From Burkholderiaceae bacterium (lineage in GTDB: Bacteria > Pseudomonadota > Gammaproteobacteria > Burkholderiales > Burkholderiaceae_D), in contig JAISIS010000011.1 of NCBI GenBank assembly GCA_031261905.1, forward strand, positions 1 through 11,822: a DNA stretch of 11,822 nucleotides. The letters run 5' to 3'. How positions within the stretch are numbered: the first letter of the stretch is position 1; the number at the start of each line of letters is the position of its first letter. The translations under genes and the position numbers were made by a program. The notes beneath the pieces are model-generated. The model was not told the origin of the DNA. It did not search any database and saw only the letters and a list, made by a program, of their open reading frames with translations. Shown piece after piece: positions 7,072 to 11,822 of this stretch.

Positions 7072-8067
7072 CTATTTCCAGGCGCGGTGGTACGCGCCCA
7101 GCGTATGCTGGAGGCCTTCCGCCACCTTGTCCAGGGCCGCCGTCCAGCGGGGTTCCACGGTATATGGCACGGAGGAATCCATGCAGCGGTCAATTGCCTC
7201 GCGCCAGACGCGGGCCACCTGCCCGGCGTAGGCAGGGCTGCGCTGCCTCCCTTCAATCTTGATGGCCGCCACTCCGATTTCCTTCAGCACCGGCAAAAGC
7301 TCCAGGGCATTCAGGCTGGCCGGTTCTTCAAGGGCATAGTAACAGGAGCCGTTTACTTCAAAACGGCCTTTGCACAATGTAGGGTAGCTGGCGCTCTCGC
7401 CATCGGCATAGCGGTTGGTAAGGATACCGTTCAGGCGGGATTCCAGCCCCTGCGGAGTTTGTTGCCAGCGCACCGCCCTGGCCGGTGAGCACACGCCGCT
7501 GTTATTGGGTGCTTCTCCCGTCACATAGGAAGACAACGCGCAACGCCCTTCTACCATGACACACAGGCTGCCAAAACCGAATACCTCGATTTCCGTCCGG
7601 GTATGCTTAACCACCTGGGCTACCTGCTCAACGGAAAGCACCCTGGGCAACACGACCCGTGCAATACCAAACTGCCCGCAGTAAAAATTGATGGCCTCGT
7701 AATTGGCGGCGGAACCCTGCACCGACAAATGCAGCCGCAAATCGGGAAAAGTATCGGATGCGTAACGCATAAGCGCAGGGTCGGCGACAATCAGGGCATC
7801 GATCCCCGCCGAGGCGGCGCGATCCACAGCCCTTTGCCAGGCTTCCCATGTGCCTGGCTTCGGGTAGGTATTCAGCGCCAGCAACACCTTCCGGTTGCGC
7901 GCGTGCGCGTAGCGGATGCCTTCGGCGAGCGTATCGTCGTCAAAATTCAGCCCTGCAAAATTGCGGGCATTCGTCGCGTCACGAAAACCGAGGTAGACAC
8001 AATCCGCACCGTTATCAACGGACTGCTTCAGGGCAGGCAGCGTTCCGGCGGGGCAAACCAGTTCCAT
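7072..8067 (-). CDS. ubiU: Anaerobic ubiquinone hydroxylation protein UbiU (U32 family)
   Basis: UbiU (YhbU) is the partner of UbiV in oxygen-independent ubiquinone synthesis and also holds a 4Fe-4S cluster. The 331-aa product begins MELVCPAG, like the E. coli protein, and has the same length. The cluster cysteines fall at 169, 176, 193 and 232, the same positions as in E. coli. The characteristic U32 segments FGFGSLCVMVEGRC, GVCSPARAVRWQQTPQGLE and IKIEGRQRSPAY are all visible. A GTG at 8073 would add 2 residues; neither start has a strong ribosome binding site, and the family N-terminus favours the ATG at 8067. It is the first gene of the ubiUVT operon and is divergent from the yhiI-like gene. 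Regulation by an FNR-type protein is expected from E. coli, but the site seen here is imperfect. Confidence 0.97.
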   Translation of the reverse strand: MELVCPAGTLPALKQSVDNGADCVYLGFRDATNARNFAGLNFDDDTLAEGIRYAHARNRKVLLALNTYPKPGTWEAWQRAVDRAASAGIDALIVADPALMRYASDTFPDLRLHLSVQGSAANYEAINFYCGQFGIARVVLPRVLSVEQVAQVVKHTRTEIEVFGFGSLCVMVEGRCALSSYVTGEAPNNSGVCSPARAVRWQQTPQGLESRLNGILTNRYADGESASYPTLCKGRFEVNGSCYYALEEPASLNALELLPVLKEIGVAAIKIEGRQRSPAYAGQVARVWREAIDRCMDSSVPYTVEPRWTAALDKVAEGLQHTLGAYHRAWK

Positions 8068-8103
8068 ATTCACTCACGGCAACCACACCCTGCCGGGGCG
8101 CGG

Positions 8104-8117
8104 TTGAGCAATTACAA
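8104..8117. promoter_or_regulatory. Imperfect FNR/CRP-type site
   Basis: TTGAGCAATTACAA keeps TTGA and CAA of the FNR consensus TTGAT-N4-ATCAA (7 of 10 defined bases). It lies between the divergent ubiU and yhiI-like genes, 37 bases before the ubiU start. Its position does not fit a standard activator site for the ubiU promoter proposed here; it could act on either gene or on neither. Confidence 0.25.
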
Positions 8118-8134
8118 AAAACACCATATGCATC

Positions 8135-8143
8135 ATTATGACA
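8135..8143 (-). promoter_or_regulatory. Putative extended -10 promoter for ubiUVT
   Basis: On the minus strand TGTCATAAT matches the extended -10 form (TGn followed by a hexamer with one mismatch). Transcription would start near 8128, giving a leader of about 60 bases. No -35 hexamer is evident at normal spacing, which is common for extended -10 or activated promoters. Confidence 0.35.
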
Positions 8144-8221
8144 CCTTACACTATCACAGGGAAACGACGCATGAGGATAGCGCCCGGTACGCTTTGCCGT
8201 TTCTCCGCATAAAGTTGGTTA

Positions 8222-8227
8222 TATAAT
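8222..8227 (+). promoter_or_regulatory. Putative -10 element for yhiI-rbbA
   Basis: A perfect TATAAT lies 44 bases before the ATG at 8272, so transcription would start near 8234. The best -35-like sequence, TTGCCG at 8194-8199, is 22 bases away, which is too far, so basal activity may be low. AGGA at 8260-8263 serves as ribosome binding site, 8 bases before the start codon. Confidence 0.4.
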
Positions 8228-8271
8228 CTCCCGATGGATGTTTCACCGTACCAGGACCCAGGAAAACCGCC

Positions 8272-9264
8272 ATGCCTTTCAAACTGTCAGGACAACGTCT
8301 CACAAAGCTCATTGTCATTGCGGCAATAGTGGCCGGTATTGCCGTGGCCGCCTGGCACTTCCTGAAGCCACCCGACATACCGGAGGGACTGGCCTATGGC
8401 AACGGCAGGCTGGAAGCAACCGAAACCGCCGTAGCCTCCAAAATCCAGGGAAAGCTGATCGAAGTCCGCTTCCGTGAGGGGACCGACCTGAAAGCAGGGG
8501 TGGTTGCCGCCTTGCTGGACGGGGAAGACGTGAAGGCGCAACTGCGCGCGGCCCAGGCCAATCTGCTTCAGGCGCGCGAAGCCGCGCGGGCAAGCCGCGA
8601 AAGCCTGAGGAGCGCCATCAGCGAGCAAAAGCTGGCGATCATTACTTACAAACGGACGGAAGAACTGATCCATAAAAACTTCATTTCCGCAGCCCAGCTG
8701 GACAAGGACCGCACCACGCTTCAGACCGCCAACGCAACCCTCGCGGGCGCACGAAACCGCGTGAGCGAAGCCGATGCCGCTGTCGAGGCGGCGGCTGCCA
8801 ATGTGGACGCGCTGAAAGTCAGTGTGGACGACACCATCCTGCGAGTCCCGGTGGACGGACGGGTACTGTATCGCCTGGCCGAGCCGGGGGAGGTGATTTC
8901 CGCAGGCGGCCGGGTGCTGGCCATGCTGGATCTCTCCGATGTGTACATGTACGTTTATCTGAATACCGAAACAGCCGGGAAGGTGGTTATGGGTGATGAG
9001 GCGCGCATTGTCCTGGATGCCTTGCCGGATATGCAGATACCCGCCCATATTGCCTTTGTCGCGCCAAAAAACCAGTTTACGCCAAAGGAAGTTGAAACAC
9101 AGGAAGAACGGGTTAAATTCATGTTCCGGGTCAAGGTTAAAATTGATCGCGACTGGCTTGAGAAAAACAGCAATATCGCCAAACCCGGCATGCCCGGTAT
9201 CGGCTGGGTCAGAACAAGCCGGGATGCAACATGGCCTGAGACACTCCCTCAACCTTCGAGGTAA
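8272..9264 (+). CDS. yhiI: YhiI-like HlyD-family membrane fusion protein
   Basis: This is a periplasmic adaptor anchored in the inner membrane, of the type that links an ABC pump to an outer-membrane channel. The 330-aa protein has one N-terminal membrane segment (about 12-31) and no lipobox. The first half of the lipoyl-like domain is at 44-84 (GRLEATE, ASKIQGKL, FREGTDLKAG), an Ala/Glu/Arg-rich coiled-coil hairpin at about 85-185, the second lipoyl half at 189-222 (VPVDGRVLYRLAEPGE), then a beta-barrel region with AFVAPKNQFTPKEVET. The last part and the pairing with rbbA match E. coli YhiI, which is somewhat longer (about 355 aa), the difference lying mainly in the coiled coil. The stop is 3 bases before the rbbA start, and the rbbA ribosome binding site lies in its last codons. 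No outer-membrane channel gene is in view. Confidence 0.92.
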   Translation: MPFKLSGQRLTKLIVIAAIVAGIAVAAWHFLKPPDIPEGLAYGNGRLEATETAVASKIQGKLIEVRFREGTDLKAGVVAALLDGEDVKAQLRAAQANLLQAREAARASRESLRSAISEQKLAIITYKRTEELIHKNFISAAQLDKDRTTLQTANATLAGARNRVSEADAAVEAAAANVDALKVSVDDTILRVPVDGRVLYRLAEPGEVISAGGRVLAMLDLSDVYMYVYLNTETAGKVVMGDEARIVLDALPDMQIPAHIAFVAPKNQFTPKEVETQEERVKFMFRVKVKIDRDWLEKNSNIAKPGMPGIGWVRTSRDATWPETLPQPSR

Positions 9265-9267
9265 ATT

Positions 9268-11822
9268 ATGAGCGGACTCATCGCGGCACGGCTTGAAAAC
9301 GTCAGTTTGCGTTACAAGACGGCAACCGCGCTCGATGGGGTGACGCTGGAAATACCAGGTGGATGCATGGCTGGCCTGATAGGCCCGGACGGTGTGGGTA
9401 AATCCTCCCTGCTGGCGCTGGTATCCGGCGCGCGCAAAATCCAGGAAGGCCATGTTGAAGTGCTCGGCAAGGATATCGGCAACCATAACAACCGGAACCA
9501 GTTGCTGCCCCGCATTGCGTATATGCCCCAGGGGCTTGGCAAAAATCTCTACCCCACGCTTTCCGTTGCGGAAAACATTGATTTCTTCGCGCGGCTTTTC
9601 GGACACAGCAAAAAAGCGCGCATCGCCCGTATTCACGCGCTGACGGAAGCTACCGGCCTCGCTCCTTTCCTGGATCGCCCGGCGGGCAAACTCTCCGGCG
9701 GCATGAAGCAAAAACTGGGGCTGTGCTGTTCGCTGGTGCATGACCCCGATCTCCTGATTCTGGATGAACCGACCACGGGCGTTGACCCGCTCTCGCGCCG
9801 CCAGTTCTGGGAACTGGTAAACGCCATCCGGCAACGCCGCGCCCACATGAGCGTGCTGGTCGCTACCGCCTATATGGAAGAAGCCGGGCAATTCGACTGG
9901 CTGGCGGCCATGAATGCCGGCAAGGTTATCGCTACGGGCACGGCTGAGGCTATCCGGCGCGAGGCGGGAGCTGATACCCTGGAAGAGGCTTTCATCCATT
10001 TCCTGCCGGAGGAGCAAAAGCGGGATCACCATAAACTGGTTATTCCTCCGCTGAAAAAGCAAAATGGCGAATGGGCCATTGAGGCGTATGGCCTTACCCA
10101 GCGCTTTGGTGACTTTACTGCGGTGGATAACGTCAGTTTCAAGATTGAAAAGGGAGAAATTTTCGGCTTTCTGGGTTCAAACGGCTGCGGCAAGACCACC
10201 ACCATGAAGATGCTGACCGGCCTGCTCCCGCCTACGGAAGGCAACTCGAAAATATTCGGCAAAACTGTGGACGCGGGCGACATGGAAAGCCGAAGGGATG
10301 TCGGCTATATGTCACAATCCTTTTCCCTCTATGGCGAACTGACGGTCATGCAGAATCTTGACCTTCATGCCGACCTCTTCCACCTGCCCGCCGACACAAA
10401 GGCATCCCGCATTGCCGGACTGATTGAGCGCTTCGGGCTGAAACCCTATGCCGACTCGCCTGCTGAAGGGCTGCCGCCGGGTATCCGGCAACGCCTTTCA
10501 CTGGCCGTCTCAGTCGTACACAATCCCCGGCTCCTGATACTGGATGAACCGACTTCGGGCGTGGACCCGGTCGCGCGGGATGAATTCTGGCGTTATCTTA
10601 TCCAGATGTCACGCGAACAGGATGTCACCATCTTCATTTCCACGCACTTCATGAACGAGGCCCAGCGCTGTGACCGCATCTCGCTTATGCATGCGGGCGT
10701 GGTGCTGGACAGCGGCTCGCCGGAAGAACTCCAGGAAAAGAAACATGCCCAAAGCCTGGAAGCCACTTTCATTGCCTATCTGGAAGAGGCCGCAGGGAAA
10801 GAGGAACAGCCGGATTTTGACGGCATGGAGCCGGAACCCGACAACCCGCCACAGGAAACCGCCACCTTCTTCAGCCTGCAACGGATGCTGGGATACGCTT
10901 TCCGGGAAAGTCTGGAACTGAAACGCGACCCCATCAGACTGATATTCGCCCTGCTCGGTTCGGCCCTGCTGATGTTCGTGCTGGGAAGCGGCATCTCGAT
11001 GGATGTGGAAGACCTTAAATTTGCCGTCTATGATCAGGACCAGTCGCCGCAATCGCGGGACTATATCGATAATTTGTCCGGGTCGCGCTACTTTATCCGG
11101 CGACCGCCCATAAAAAGCGCGGAAGAACTGGAATACCGCATGAAAACAGGCGAACTGGCAATCGCCATTGAGATACCGCCTGGCTTTGGCCGCGATCTGC
11201 TGCAAAACCGCTACCCGGAGATCGCCGCCTGGGTTGATGGCTCCATGCCTTACCGGGGTGAAACCACCCGTGGCTATGTGATCGGTATGCATCAGGAGTA
11301 CCTGGAAAAGCTGACGCTCGAATCCACCGGCATAACGCCTGCCGCCCTGCCTGTCCGGCTGGATTTGCGCTACCGCTATAACCAGGATTTCAGGAGCATT
11401 TACGCCATGGCGCCGGCTGTCATCCCCCTGCTACTTATCCTCATACCATCCGTGCTGGTTGCGCTGGGTGTTGTACGGGAAAAGGAGTTGGGATCAATAA
11501 CGAACTTTTATGTCACGCCCACGACAAAGCTCGAATTCCTGCTCGGCAAGCAGTTGCCCTACATCTTGCTCGCCATGATCAGTTATTTCATTCTGACCGC
11601 CATGGCGCTGTTCCTCTTCAAGGTTCCCCTGAAAGGCAGCTTTACCGCTCTGACGCTGGGCGCGTTCCTGTATGTTACGGCAACCACCGGCCTGGGACTG
11701 GTCATTTCTACCTTTACGCCCACACAGATATCGGCGCTCTTCGGCACGGCGATCCTGACCATGCTGCCCACCACCCAGTTTTCCGGGCTGACGACACCTG
11801 TCGGCTCCCTTGAAGGCGGGGC
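9268..11822 (+). CDS. rbbA: RbbA-type ABC-ABC-permease fusion protein, 3' end cut off
   Basis: The frame stays open to the window edge, giving 851 residues of an expected 910 or so. NBD1 has Walker A GPDGVGKS (39-46), signature LSGGMKQ (142-148) and Walker B LLILDEP (162-168). NBD2 has Walker A GSNGCGKT (303-310), a non-standard signature LPPGIRQ (402-408), Walker B with Asp426 and Glu427, and switch His460. An acidic, proline-rich linker (about 510-535) leads to the ABC-2 permease: one membrane segment near 560-575, a large extracytoplasmic domain, then further membrane segments from about 715 onward, including the REKELGSI motif. Layout and sequence resemble E. coli RbbA (YhiH), which was described as a ribosome-associated ATPase though its permease suggests export. 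GAGGT (9258-9262) is 5 bases before the ATG. The third operon gene, yhhJ, would lie outside. Confidence 0.94.
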   Translation, partial: MSGLIAARLENVSLRYKTATALDGVTLEIPGGCMAGLIGPDGVGKSSLLALVSGARKIQEGHVEVLGKDIGNHNNRNQLLPRIAYMPQGLGKNLYPTLSVAENIDFFARLFGHSKKARIARIHALTEATGLAPFLDRPAGKLSGGMKQKLGLCCSLVHDPDLLILDEPTTGVDPLSRRQFWELVNAIRQRRAHMSVLVATAYMEEAGQFDWLAAMNAGKVIATGTAEAIRREAGADTLEEAFIHFLPEEQKRDHHKLVIPPLKKQNGEWAIEAYGLTQRFGDFTAVDNVSFKIEKGEIFGFLGSNGCGKTTTMKMLTGLLPPTEGNSKIFGKTVDAGDMESRRDVGYMSQSFSLYGELTVMQNLDLHADLFHLPADTKASRIAGLIERFGLKPYADSPAEGLPPGIRQRLSLAVSVVHNPRLLILDEPTSGVDPVARDEFWRYLIQMSREQDVTIFISTHFMNEAQRCDRISLMHAGVVLDSGSPEELQEKKHAQSLEATFIAYLEEAAGKEEQPDFDGMEPEPDNPPQETATFFSLQRMLGYAFRESLELKRDPIRLIFALLGSALLMFVLGSGISMDVEDLKFAVYDQDQSPQSRDYIDNLSGSRYFIRRPPIKSAEELEYRMKTGELAIAIEIPPGFGRDLLQNRYPEIAAWVDGSMPYRGETTRGYVIGMHQEYLEKLTLESTGITPAALPVRLDLRYRYNQDFRSIYAMAPAVIPLLLILIPSVLVALGVVREKELGSITNFYVTPTTKLEFLLGKQLPYILLAMISYFILTAMALFLFKVPLKGSFTALTLGAFLYVTATTGLGLVISTFTPTQISALFGTAILTMLPTTQFSGLTTPVGSLEGG

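Noticed and set aside
6158..8067. The two U32-family proteins as secreted collagenase-type peptidases
   Set aside because: They lack signal peptides and carry the four cluster cysteines of UbiU and UbiV at the expected spacing, next to ubiT; the peptidase label is an inherited family name.
8128..8226. A 32-codon plus-strand frame in the ubiU/yhiI gap whose product begins with a histidine-rich stretch (5 His in the first 17 residues)
   Set aside because: There is no ribosome binding site ahead of the ATG, its stop overlaps the proposed TATAAT of yhiI, and nothing downstream suggests attenuation. Ribosome profiling or conservation could revive it.
8287..10062. A 591-codon open frame on the minus strand opposite yhiI and rbbA
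   Set aside because: It lies wholly antisense to two well-identified genes with clear domains and has no recognisable motifs or membrane pattern. Long antisense frames are common in GC-rich coding DNA.
10609..11292. A 227-codon minus-strand open frame opposite rbbA
   Set aside because: rbbA is uninterrupted on the other strand with conserved motifs through this region; the antisense product is unrecognisable.

Overview
The window reads as a chromosomal segment of a proteobacterium, most likely a betaproteobacterium of the Burkholderiales type. By eye its GC content is in the mid-to-high fifties. The grounds are an mfd gene divergent from an ispD-ispF pair (an arrangement I associate with Burkholderiales), Mfd, UbiU, UbiV and RbbA proteins that resemble their E. 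coli counterparts closely, and the anaerobic ubiquinone genes ubiU, ubiV and ubiT, which point to a facultative anaerobe that uses ubiquinone. The family cannot be fixed from the sequence alone. I see no rRNA, tRNA, CRISPR array, insertion sequence or phage gene.

Layout. On the minus strand at the left, ispD and ispF (isoprenoid precursor synthesis, MEP pathway) overlap by 4 bases and are read away from mfd. Mfd is the transcription-repair coupling factor and takes up 1480-4926 on the plus strand. A short plus-strand stress-type pair follows: a 124-aa protein with a general-stress-protein-17M-like domain, then a 70-aa free-standing PhnA/YjdM C-terminal domain. Ahead of the pair is a near-consensus sigma70 promoter whose spacer holds a 14-bp perfect palindrome. 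Convergent to the pair on the minus strand is a compact ubiU-ubiV-ubiT operon for oxygen-independent ubiquinone synthesis. Its cysteine sets match the iron-sulfur ligands known from E. coli. Divergent from ubiU on the plus strand are a yhiI-like membrane fusion protein gene and rbbA, which encodes two ATPase domains and an ABC-2 permease in one chain. rbbA runs off the right edge.

How the genes relate. Isoprenoid precursors from IspD and IspF feed the ubiquinone side chain, so the ispDF and ubiUVT blocks both serve quinone supply, although they are not one operon. YhiI and RbbA would form an inner-membrane export or ribosome-associated assembly; the usual third gene, yhhJ, would lie beyond the window. 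I found no clearly new system. The points most worth a second look are the palindrome inside the promoter spacer, the asymmetric pair of ATP sites in RbbA, the basic C-terminal tail on IspD, and the control regions between divergent genes.
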